A stretch of DNA of 64,000 bases from Piscicola geometra (Eukaryota > Annelida > Clitellata > Hirudinida > Piscicolidae). Below are positions 55,275 through 64,000 of this stretch, piece by piece; position 1 is the stretch's first letter, and every line of letters starts with the position of its first letter. Under the pieces are notes generated by a model. The model was given only the letters and a program-made list of their open reading frames with translations, had not been told where the DNA came from and made no database searches. A program made the translations under genes and the position numbers. Location: the NCBI GenBank assembly GCA_943735955.1, contig OX030959.1, positions 7,164,719 to 7,228,718 on the forward strand. The letters run 5' to 3'.

Positions 55275-56404
55275 ATGTCCACTAAGCTGCAGATCGCCCA
55301 AAGGTTTTTTGACTTAGTCACAAAAACCAGAGGTTTTGACAAATGTATCGAGAGAGTAAATAGTTAATAATTTTTTAAGCTTTTCTTATTCATGTATAAA
55401 ACTCTTAATTAAGTTGTACACACTAATTAACCCCTAAATTATCATTTTACAATTTGGCACAATTCTAAAAGTTTATTTTATATCCCAAAGAATTTTATTT
55501 TTTTTATTCAGCTCATTTATCCAAAGAATGCACTTTATGAAACCATTTTGAAGGTGAAATTGTTGAGCTGTGATGGAGGCAAATGTAGTTGTGAGTTCAA
55601 AGTAGGGAAAGATGAATTGAACAAGTTCGGGACAATGCATGGGGGCTTCACGGCGACATTGGCTGACGTGGTGACGTCTGCTCTGCTAGTGGCTGAGAAT
55701 CCAGACAATGCTGGTGTTAGTGTCAACCTCAATGTCAAGTGGGTTTTGCATTTGAACTTCAATTTTGAAGTATCCAGTTCAATGGTTGTTCTATTTTTTC
55801 TTCTTCAATTTTTTCGCTTGATGTTCTTTTTATCACTTTAGATTTATTTTATTATTTAGTCAAAAGTAACATAATTTGAGCATTAAGGTTTGAAAGAAAT
55901 CAATCATAACTCAGTATTTTTAACGAATTTTTGAAATACTTAAAATCTTAGCGATTTTTGATAGATTTAATTCATTGAGCTTTCCATGAATCACCTTTAG
56001 CTACCTCCGAGCAGCCCCCCTTGGTGCAGAACTCATTTTTGACGCTTCTCTTTCCAAGCTGGGCAAACAGCTAGCCTTCATGGATTTCGCCATTAAGGAG
56101 AAGCACACTGGCAAACTCATCGCCACTGCAACACATACAAAGTTTCTGTTAGTTTCGTTCATTATTTGATCAGTGATAAATAGTTTGGAAACTAGTTTCA
56201 TTTGCAACCTTTTGTTTTCTAAGATCATAATGATTTTATTATATCAACATTTATTTGTTTTGAACGCAAGATTATTCAAACATAAAAAAAAGTAGTTCTA
56301 TGAAATATAGATTATAACTGAAAGCCATAGTTACTCCTTGGAGGACATCAAATACTTAAATATTTTGTTCTTCCAGAACAGGCATTGCATCACTTCCGAA
56401 ATGA
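55275..56404 (+). CDS. ACOT13: Acyl-CoA thioesterase of the THEM2/ACOT13 hotdog family
   Basis: Hydrolyses acyl-CoA esters to free fatty acid and CoA; the vertebrate enzyme is associated with mitochondria. Four exons, 55275-55355, 55512-55738, 56001-56147 and 56377-56404, give 160 residues, a little above the human size (about 140). The hotdog core is clear: NKFGTMHGGFTATLADVVTS holds the HGG motif and the Asp that corresponds to the catalytic carboxylate in THEM2. NPDNAGVSVNLNV is the central strand and YLRAAPLGAEL, LGKQLAFMDFAI and GKLIATATHTKFL complete the fold. The N-terminus MSTKLQIAQRFFDLVTKTRG matches the family's first helix and supports this start. Expected Gly and Asp catalytic positions are intact. 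A polyadenylation signal follows 85 bp after the stop. Confidence 0.93.
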
Positions 56405-56488
56405 AGGGAGTCAAGTTAACAATTTGAATCATCGTCTCTGTCGTTCTCTTACCTTGAATCATTGGAGATTGCCACTGTTTTCAAATAC

Positions 56489-56494
56489 AATAAA
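56489..56494 (+). promoter_or_regulatory. Polyadenylation signal of the thioesterase gene
   Basis: AATAAA, overlapping a second AATAAA at 56493, 85 bp after the stop codon and followed by an A-rich tract. Confidence 0.65.
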
Positions 56495-56748
56495 TAAAAA
56501 AAATATGTGTTACACATTTGCATAAACTCAGTCCAGTTAAAAAATAGTAAATTATTTGTTTTGATGTGCTAGAATTAAAGTTATGATTTTATAAATAAAC
56601 TTGCCACAATACCAGTTTTAAAATAGTGGAAATTGCAAGCGAAAGGAGTTGAAAACTACTTTTTATCTGATTGGGTGAACTCGAAGATTGACGGATTGTT
56701 TAAGTCCGTCTTAGAATAATCATACTGGGGTTTCATTTGCTTTCTAAT

Positions 56749-56849
56749 CAACGGCGGCGAACTGCTGCAAATCTTGGGTTCACTACCATTAAGGTGGACC
56801 CCTCACTACCAAAAAGTGGGGGGTCTAGACCCCAGAATCTCCGCCCATG
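56749..56849 (+). mobile_element. hAT-type MITE, family copy 3 (internally deleted)
   Basis: Only 101 bp: left end caacggcggcgaactgctgc, right end gaatctccgcccatg, so little more than the two termini of the family. Flanks tttctaat and ctcttaat agree at five of eight positions. Confidence 0.7.
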
Positions 56850-57007
56850 CTCTTAATGCTGTTTCAGGGAGGGACATTTAAAGTAAATAAAATATAACCA
56901 ATATACTCATTTTGTTTATAATATGCAAAAAGTTGAAAATACTTAATTGTATCGCAATCAAGCCACCGACCGATCATTTAAATTTAAACACAAATTAATG
57001 TAAAATA

Positions 57008-58276
57008 CAGGTGCGGGAATCTGTTGCAAATCTTGGTGGGTCCTACCCAGCATAGATGATCCTGGGGAGGTCCTAATCGAACTTAACTGAACCAACGACT
57101 TACCTATTTTCAATACTAAAAATTTGAGCCCTTAAATTTTTTGAATAGCTTCGTAAGCATAGCTGTACCCAATTTCTAGTTTCAAGATTCTAAATAGATT
57201 AATTAAAGCAGGGTAAACGAGCTCAACACAATAAAGTGAATAAAGGTTTATAGGAATGTTTATCCAGTTGAGATTTTAGGTGTTAAAATTATGAGCTACG
57301 TGGCACTTTTGATGGAATTTTCGTTTCATAAATAACGCCCAAAAGAGATTTAAGCTGCTAAGGGAGGCACGTGCCCTCAACTCCCCCTCCCTCGTTAGAT
57401 CCACACTTGTTTTTTTTAAACTTATTGAAAAGAAGGCAATGCAGCAATGTTCTATGATAAGTTCAATATAGGAATGAAAATATACATATATATATATAAG
57501 AATGAATGGATGAAAAAAACAAAAAAAGTATAAGTGATGTTCAAGTTGAAGATGTGTTGTACCCGCTTTGTAGTTAGGGGGGGGCATATTCATCAAATTC
57601 AAAATTTCAAAACGTCCACTTTAGGACATGATTAACACTTACAATACAAGAAGTTTGACACAACAATTTTTTTTCTCTCAAAAATAACCCCACCCGCGAT
57701 TGAAAAAAAAACACACAAAATGGGAGATGTCGAACCTTTTATTCAAACTTGTTTAAAAACTTTTTTTTTTACTATTTTAATTGATTGATACTTTCATTTA
57801 TTAAAAAATTTTAACTTCTTCATTTTCAGTAAAAAGATCATTTTCGATTTTAACAAGCATAAAACTTTTATTAAAAGTTCAAGTCTTATTCCCTTCAGAT
57901 TTTTTTTTCTTTTTCTTTTTTTTCATAACTTAGTGTAAATATTTTAATTTGAGTTCATGTTTTTCTTAAATTACGAAAAATCCAAACGGTTCGATTTTCC
58001 TCTCGTCTTAATTTCGTTTTTGAATATTTTAAATTGATTTTCATGAGTTAAACTTTTCATTTCATTTAATATAACTTATATATCTAACGTTAGATATATA
58101 AGTTATATTATAACTTATATATCTAACGTTAGATATATAAGTTATATTATAACTCAATTATACACGAAATTTATGTAACAATCATTGTTGCAATGTTATA
58201 AACATTGCGTGCATAGTTACAAAAATGCCACTACTTATCTCGAAGAATCCAGCACCTCCCAGGATTGCCGCCCATG
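57008..58276 (+). mobile_element. hAT-type element, family copy 4, with unrelated 1.1-kb core
   Basis: Left end caggtgcgggaatctgttgc and right end ggattgccgcccatg match the MITE family termini. A perfect 8-bp target duplication gtaaaata lies at 57000-57007 and 58277-58284. The internal sequence is AT-rich, shows no transposase and contains the double palindrome at 58071-58145. It is therefore a non-autonomous derivative that picked up foreign sequence. Confidence 0.85.
58071..58145. repeat. Tandem pair of 36-bp perfect palindromes
   Basis: ataacttatatatctaac is followed at once by its exact reverse complement (58071-58106). The same 36 bp repeats at 58110-58145 with a 3-bp spacer. Each copy could form a long AT-rich hairpin, and the two together could form larger alternative structures. 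Confidence 0.95.
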
Positions 58277-58492
58277 GTAAAATACCATATTGTTCGGACA
58301 CCCATAATGTTTAGACACTACCAAGTATACAGAGAAAGACGCATGTTTATGTTTTGAAAAAAGTCGCGTTTCATTTTTCTAAAAATACGGGAATAAAACA
58401 TTTATATTGAAGAATATATTTGTTTTAATGTTATCCTATATAATCTTGAATACAAGTTACTTATTATATATCTTTGAAACGAGCAGGTGTGC

Positions 58493-58500
58493 TATAAAAG
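58493..58500 (+). promoter_or_regulatory. TATA box of the lectin gene
   Basis: TATAAAAG about 51 bp upstream of the inferred ATG at 58544, which would put transcription start near 58525. This supports the very short first coding exon proposed for the lectin. Confidence 0.6.
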
Positions 58501-58543
58501 TAGACCGGATTGATACCTGTAGTTATCTCTTGCGATATCCAAA

Positions 58544-61500
58544 ATGGATGTGAGTTGGGAAAATAGAATTAATCCTTCTTATTGCCCTATAACAATATAA
58601 ACCATAGCTTAATTCATTTTAAAATTAATATTTTCTTTTTTTTAATCAAAAGATTGGGAAATTGTATTGACTTATATTTCAATTTTATTTTCCTTTTGTG
58701 TAGTTTAAGAATCATAAGCATATTATTTAGTAGATCAAACTCGATTTTTCATTTTTTTAAATAAATTTCTCGCAAAATTATTCCACTCACCATGATTCTT
58801 TCATAATATTTTGAAAATCATAGCTTTTGGTCAAAAATATGTTTTACAATTTATATGAATAAGTTCTGATTTTTTATGAAATTTATTTTTAATAAGATCT
58901 ATTTTTCCATAATCCGTGTTCAAAAGCTCCTTAAAGCAGCTCCTAACTATTTTTTTCTTTATTTTATTCCATTTAATGGAACTCTGTCTCCTTCTAAGAC
59001 TTTTTCGATTTTCACAATTGATAAATTGATAGACATGATTTTTCCTATACATTTCAAAATCAGATTAGCTTTAATATTTGTTAGCTGGCACCTCAAAGGC
59101 TGCTTAGAACCTTCAAAGATTCTTTTTTTATGTTACGGATGAAAAGACTTCAGCATCTTGATCAATCAGCTTTGACTCTTTCACTAGATCTTCAACGTAA
59201 CGCTTCTATCCTCGTCATCTCAACAACCCCTATCAACCCCTACCAACCCCTACCCACCCCTATCAACCCCTACCAACCCCTATTCACCCCTACCAACCCC
59301 CATCAACCCCTACCAACGCCTATCAACCCCTATCAACCCCTACCCACCCCTATCAACCCCTACCAACCCCTACCCACCCCTATCAACCCCTATCAACCCC
59401 TACCCAACCCTATCAACCCCTATCAACCCCTACCAACCACTACCAACCCCTATCAACCCCTATCCACCCCTATCAACTCCCACCAACGCCTATCAACCCC
59501 TTTCATTACTCCCCAGTACAAGTACTTTGTCCTGTTGAGCAAGCTGAACGGCATAGCGCTGGACGTGAGGGGTGCGTCGAAGGACGAAGGCTCGAGCGTC
59601 ATCACGTACAAGAAGAACAGCAACAGCAACCAGCAGTGGTACCAAGACCCTGTGTACGGCTGCATCAGGTCCCGTCTCAATGACTTCTGCCTGGACTCCT
59701 CCAATGGTATGGTGGTGGTGATGGTAGTAGTGGTGGTGGTGGTGATGGTAGTAGTGGTGGTGGTGGTAGTTGTGGTGGTGATTGTAGTGTTGGTGATGGT
59801 GATGATCGTGGTAGTGATGATGTTCTTAGCGCTTTTTGACAGTTTAGGCGGGAAGATAAAACATCTATCCATGTAAAAAAAAAACTCTTCAACTTTTCAA
59901 ATGCACGTTCCTCCTTCAGACAACCACTTCTCGCTGGTGAACTTCCAGCCTGGCAACCGCAACCAGCAGTGGAAACTGCATGAGGGCATGGTGGTCAACC
60001 GACTGAAACCCAGTCTGGTTCTCACCATTGAAGGAGGTAGGGTAGGGTGGGGGAGGGGGGGGGGGGGGGGTGGCTTGCTCTTGTGCATTTTTGGTAAAAC
60101 AGAAAGAGTTGATGTTTTTAGGTGGTGCGTATGGATAGAAGATGGTGTTTTTTATTATTGTGAAGATTTCTAAAAATAGTTGTAAATTTTGTGGGAGGAT
60201 AAAAAGAGATAGTTCAACTAAACTCCGTCAAACCAGACTTTTCACACACACACACACATGTACACTTCGTCAACCCACACTTTTCACACACACACGTACA
60301 CGCACAGGATGTGAAGACAAGGACACGAAGGTGACAGCTGAGCCCTTCAGAGACGTCATCTACCAGAAGTGGGACGTGCAGTACACTGGCGAAGAAGCCA
60401 CCAAGGCCAAGTACAACTCCCCCTTTCCTCTAATGCAGTCTTTTTACTCCATACATCAAAAATTTTCTTTAGCTACCACCTGTTCTTTGATACCGTCAAT
60501 ATTCTTCCACTATTTTGACAGTATGTCTAAAGATATTTCTGGAAATTCTGAATGCATGCTTAAACCTCTATAATCAGATTAAATTGTTTTTTTGCCCACA
60601 GCACTATCATTGAGGGTTGTTATTGAATTAGGTATTTTTATGTACATTGATTTTTTGTTTGATATATATAATAACATTCATAATGAGTAAATCAATCTTA
60701 GAAAAGCTTAGAATATCATTATTTGAGGTTTCAAGCTCACATCGGGTTAAAAAAGTAAATGAATATATAAACTAAATGATATACCAACATTTACACGTTG
60801 ACTCTAAATCATAGTTATAGTCTATAATATAATTCAATAGTATTCAGTTTGATAATGACGATAATTATCAAGATGAAAATATGTCGGTTCAAAAATGTGA
60901 GAAAATTAATAAATAAATCTTACTGATTGTGTTTAGATAGAAGAGTTTTGCCTGGAAATGTTTTCCATAGGCATTGGTAACTCAACAGCTATTTTGCGTC
61001 GTTGTTAGGTCGAACCTGATCTGAAATTATATAAAACCGTCTTTATAATAAACGTATTCTTCTACACAACATCCATCAGCCCATTATTTTCAACCCCCCC
61101 CCCCCCCATCACAGACCCAAGGTTTTCTACATAGTGAGTCTCATGAACGACATGGTGCTGGACGTCAAAAACAAGAGCGAAAGTGAAGGAACAAAGGTAA
61201 AGACGATATCGACTAAGGGGGATGATTAATGTTATAAATCATTTCGATTCTATCGATTCAATTTCATAATTAATCTATACGTCGTGCCGCGGAAAAAGAG
61301 GCCTCTTGGCTCCTTATCTGCGCCCGCTTGATGATTTTTATTTATTTATTTTTTATCTAGCATTATTATTATTCCACTAAGTACCTCACAAAGAGCGCTT
61401 CAGTTGCGTGCCTTAGCGCTATATAAATGAATTTTATTATTATTATTATTATTATGAAGATGATGATGATGATGAAGATGATGATGAATCTACTCTATTT

Positions 61501-63161
61501 CCCACTTCAGCCTACATCCTTCGCCATTTGTCCACCTCACCTCATCACCAAACTGCCTGCCAGGTGATAGTCTATCCGAAGCACAAGGAGCCCTCCAAGA
61601 ACCAGCTTTGGTACGTCGACTACACAGGCTACATCAAGTCTCTCCTGAACAACATGGTCTTCACCAGCGAAGGTGACGCTTGTGGTGGTAGTTTTGGTGT
61701 TTTTTGGAAGGATGGTTAGTTGGAGTGGCTTTTGTGGTGTTGTTTGCGGTAGTTTAAAAAATAGTAAATCTGTGATTGAAAGGGTTGATAGAACATTCTT
61801 TTTTTTTCATGAGTTGGGAGCCATCCATACAATACGTCCACAAATTTTTTGCTTTTTTTTACCCCCCTTCCCCCCTTGTACACTTTTGGCTTAACCCCCC
61901 ATCCCCCCCCCTAGTCGTGGACGTCAAAAACATATAATTTGTCGAACTTAAATCAATGAATATTTTGGGGAAATTTACAACAATATAAAAAGTATGTGTT
62001 TAAAAATATTTAGTTAGAAATTCCAATTATTTTCAGAAAAAATTCTTAATTTTAATAACTGTTCAAAATCTTTTTGTAAATCAGTATAATAAAAATGTAA
62101 TAAACAAATTATCCACCATCAACAGAAAATTCTAATTTTTAATAATAGTTATTTGAGATTTTATTGTATTTGACAAATCAAACTTTAACAACATATTTAA
62201 AAAATAATATTCAAGCGTATTAATTATTATTGAACCTATCGTTTCTAAATATAACCTGTTTGTGAAAGATTGTTTGGGTTTGCATCCAAACTCTTTTGTC
62301 ATTAAACTAGAAGTATTTTGCAGAGAATTTATGCAAAACTACTGCACTCAAAATACACTACGATGTGGATATTCACTTTGTCCTAAACCCCCTCCCCCCT
62401 TGTCCACTTTTTACTGAACCCCTCCCTACCCCCTTGTCCACTTTTTGCTGAACCCCCCCCTTTCCCCCCTTTTGTGTGGACGTCTTTTATGGATGGCCCC
62501 TTGAAAGAATTTAAAGAAACGGTAGTGAAGATGGGTGGTCATTGAACAACTTTAGATCTTTCAGATAGAAGTTTGATACGTTTCGACATCCTTGCAACCA
62601 TCGTCCCGCTAACATCTCTATCCATTCAAATCAAATCGTGCCCACTCCCTCCTCACTAAGAAAGCGGAGACAAGCTGAGAACAGGCTACTACAAGGACAC
62701 CAAGCGTCATCAGTGGACCTTCTTGGAGAATCGGTGAAAACGATGATGGAGTTGATACAGAATTTAAACTTTTAATATATTTTTTTGGGATTTTTTATAT
62801 TGATGTACCAAACTACCGCCAAACCACCCACACCACCACTGCCAGCATCTTGAACGGAGAAGGCGAGTGTTTGGACATCAAAGGAGCTGATGACAGCAAG
62901 GGAGCCTCTCTGTGCTCCTACAGGTGGGATAGCTACTTGATCTTATTGCCACAGTTACACACTATACCAAACTATACGCTGGTGATATTTATAATGTAAC
63001 AGTTAATAACTGTAACTAAGCGTTTCTATCCATTCACATCACTACCACACAGTTTCATCCCTGATGATGATGATCATGACGTTACTTAAACTTTTTCCAA
63101 CTACAGATACAGTGGAGAGAAAAACCAGCACTGGAAGCTAGAATACATAAACTTCTTCTGA
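58544..63161 (+). CDS. Tandem beta-trefoil (ricin B-type, QxW) lectin
   Basis: Sugar-binding protein of two beta-trefoils. Nine exons: 58544-58549, 59517-59706, 59920-60036, 60308-60410, 61115-61196, 61564-61672, 62661-62733, 62846-62923 and 63107-63161; 813 bp, 270 residues, every phase consistent. Six QxW-type motifs mark six trefoil repeats: NQQWYQ, NQQWKL, YQKWDV (domain 1), NQLWYV, RHQWTF, NQHWKL (domain 2). Each domain opens with a sugar-site-like block (LNGIALDV and MNDMVLDV; later ECLDIKG). There is no signal peptide, so a cytosolic protein or unconventional secretion is likely, as in the two-domain earthworm 29-kDa lectin it resembles. Exon 1 encodes only Met-Asp and rests on the TATA box, the gtgagt donor and phase; exons 2-9 are much firmer. 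No catalytic or pore-forming domain is attached. The binding sugar cannot be told from sequence alone. Confidence 0.88.
59217..59505. repeat. 10-bp CAACCCCTAC minisatellite, lectin intron 1
   Basis: About 29 copies of caacccctac / caacccctat, ending roughly 12 bp before the exon 2 acceptor. On the sense strand it makes a very long pyrimidine-rich lead-in to the splice site. The long plus-strand frame through it (Pro/Tyr/Asn/Gln repeats) is a by-product. Confidence 0.95.
59707..59815. repeat. (GGT)n triplet tract, lectin intron 2
   Basis: ggtggtgatggtagtagtggt-type repeat that starts directly at the exon 2 splice donor. Confidence 0.9.
60411..61114. other. Lectin intron 4
   Basis: AT-rich and without a recognised element; ends in a C-run (61094-61107) just before the exon 5 acceptor. 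Confidence 0.5.
61290..61460 (+). mobile_element. LINE/SINE 3' tail, lectin intron 5
   Basis: The block ends gcgctatataaatgaatttt followed by an (ATT)n run. This phrase is typical of the 3' ends of L2/CR1-type LINEs and SINEs using them. Only the tail is recognisable. Confidence 0.55.
61816..62500. mobile_element. Terminal-inverted-repeat element, lectin intron 6
   Basis: Left end ggagccatccatacaatacg and right end, inverted, ggggccatccataaaagacg, both continuing into tccac. Between them are C-rich blocks repeating ccccttgtccactttttgctgaac (61862, 62398 and 62432 regions) and AT-rich filler, with no coding capacity. Superfamily not assigned and target duplication unclear. Confidence 0.6.
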
Positions 63162-64000
63162 AGTGTAGGTTTTCGGTAATTTTCGGAAATAATTCAAGAT
63201 TTTTGAAGTAAGGCAATATAGCTAAGAGGGGGTTCTGGTGATTAGAAAAAGTAAGTTAGTAAAAGGGCTTCTGAGTGTAATGTTGTTAACTTATATCTCT
63301 CTGGTTTAAAATATATTCAAAGAAGCATTTAAAACGTTAAAATATTATCTTCGTGAATTTTGAAACTTATTTCAACTAGCGTCTTTTATATAAGTCTCAT
63401 TTTATCTTCATCACTCATTACCGAACATTCCAATATTAGCACTACCTAGTTTAGAGATTCAGGCAATTTAAGTTGAGTAACTTCATGAACAACATACTTG
63501 ATCTTGAACATCTTGAAATGTCAGAGCAATTTATTCGTTTCGATATATTCACACGAGTTAGCTTGACTATTTTTGCCAAAGTTTCGTTTACAAATACTCA
63601 TTTTACATGAAATTAGCAGATTGTTTTAATGGCTTAAACCGTTGTCTTTCTTTACAACTCACTTTACATTAGTTTTGCTTGCTTGAGCTTGAAACGACAA
63701 TTCATCATAGTTTCTAGCAAGTGTTAAGTGTTATCTGTTATGATTTATCTTCATTAGGTTTTGGTTTAGATACTTTTCGAGCATATATTTTACAATTTTC
63801 GTTTAGCGTTTATAGATTTTTAAAATGGTGTAGCTTTAATAAACATATGAATCATTGTCCGTGTGAAGTTATATAAAACAGGGCGATGACCCCATTTACA
63901 AATGACGAGTGTTACGTCATCTTGATGAAATATTTTTTTAAATTTAATAAAAAATTAATAATTCTAAATTTATTTATCCAACCACAATGTGAAAAGTCAA
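63162..64000. other. Lectin 3' region to window end
   Basis: AT-rich, no gene seen. AATAAA at 63838-63843 is a candidate polyadenylation signal for the lectin, 677 bp after the stop. Confidence 0.45.

Noticed and set aside
59217..59505. Internal telomere repeat
   Set aside because: The unit is 10 bp and contains CAACCCCTA; it is not the TTAGGG-type animal telomere repeat.
59130..59876. 248-residue plus-strand frame with Asn-Pro-Tyr-Gln repeats and a poly-Val end
   Set aside because: It joins the CAACCCCTAC array, lectin exon 2 and a GGT tract; only the exon 2 part is real coding sequence.

Overview
This is animal nuclear DNA. Protein-coding genes are split into many short exons with GT/AG introns, the sequence is AT-rich, there is no bacterial gene organisation, and introns and spacers are full of LINE, SINE and DNA-transposon remnants and mini/microsatellites. 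The gene set is typical of bilaterians: carnosine N-methyltransferase, calcium-channel alpha2/delta, cyclin Y, a THEM2/ACOT13 thioesterase and a two-domain QxW lectin. The lectin resembles earthworm-type tandem beta-trefoil lectins and introns are large, so a spiralian invertebrate (annelid, mollusc, flatworm or similar) is my best guess. That taxon is inference only.

Layout. 1-1568: two related 16-bp minisatellites, a 62-bp tandem duplication and a decayed antisense LINE. 1569-7929 (+): ten-exon carnosine N-methyltransferase gene, with a SINE in intron 2 and a 1.5-kb hAT element with target-site duplications in intron 3. 8.0-12.1 kb: GT-rich minisatellite, a single-exon candidate secreted protein (9355-9786) and a hAT-type MITE. 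12157-47827 (+): a 40-exon voltage-gated calcium-channel alpha2/delta gene, about 1,280 residues, whose introns hold two related hAT remnants (one carrying a nested MITE), a LINE fragment and several SINE-like copies. 47.8-50.5 kb: convergent spacer. 50530-54751 (-): eight-exon cyclin Y gene with about 44 copies of a 20-bp minisatellite in intron 5. 55275-56404 (+): four-exon thioesterase, head to head with cyclin Y. 56.7-58.3 kb: two more elements of the MITE family, one containing a tandem 36-bp perfect palindrome. 58544-63161 (+): nine-exon lectin with six QxW motifs.

The genes are independent units and do not form a pathway. Exon coordinates were built by hand from splice dinucleotides, reading phase and similarity to families I know. 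All junctions keep frame except alpha2/delta exons 5 and 6. No CRISPR, rRNA or free-standing tRNA gene was seen. I did not find a convincing new multi-gene system. The most notable structures are the nested transposon whose empty site is in a related copy in the same window, the shared LINE/SINE tail, the cyclin Y intronic minisatellite that stays open in all sense frames, and the small secreted glycine-rich orphan.
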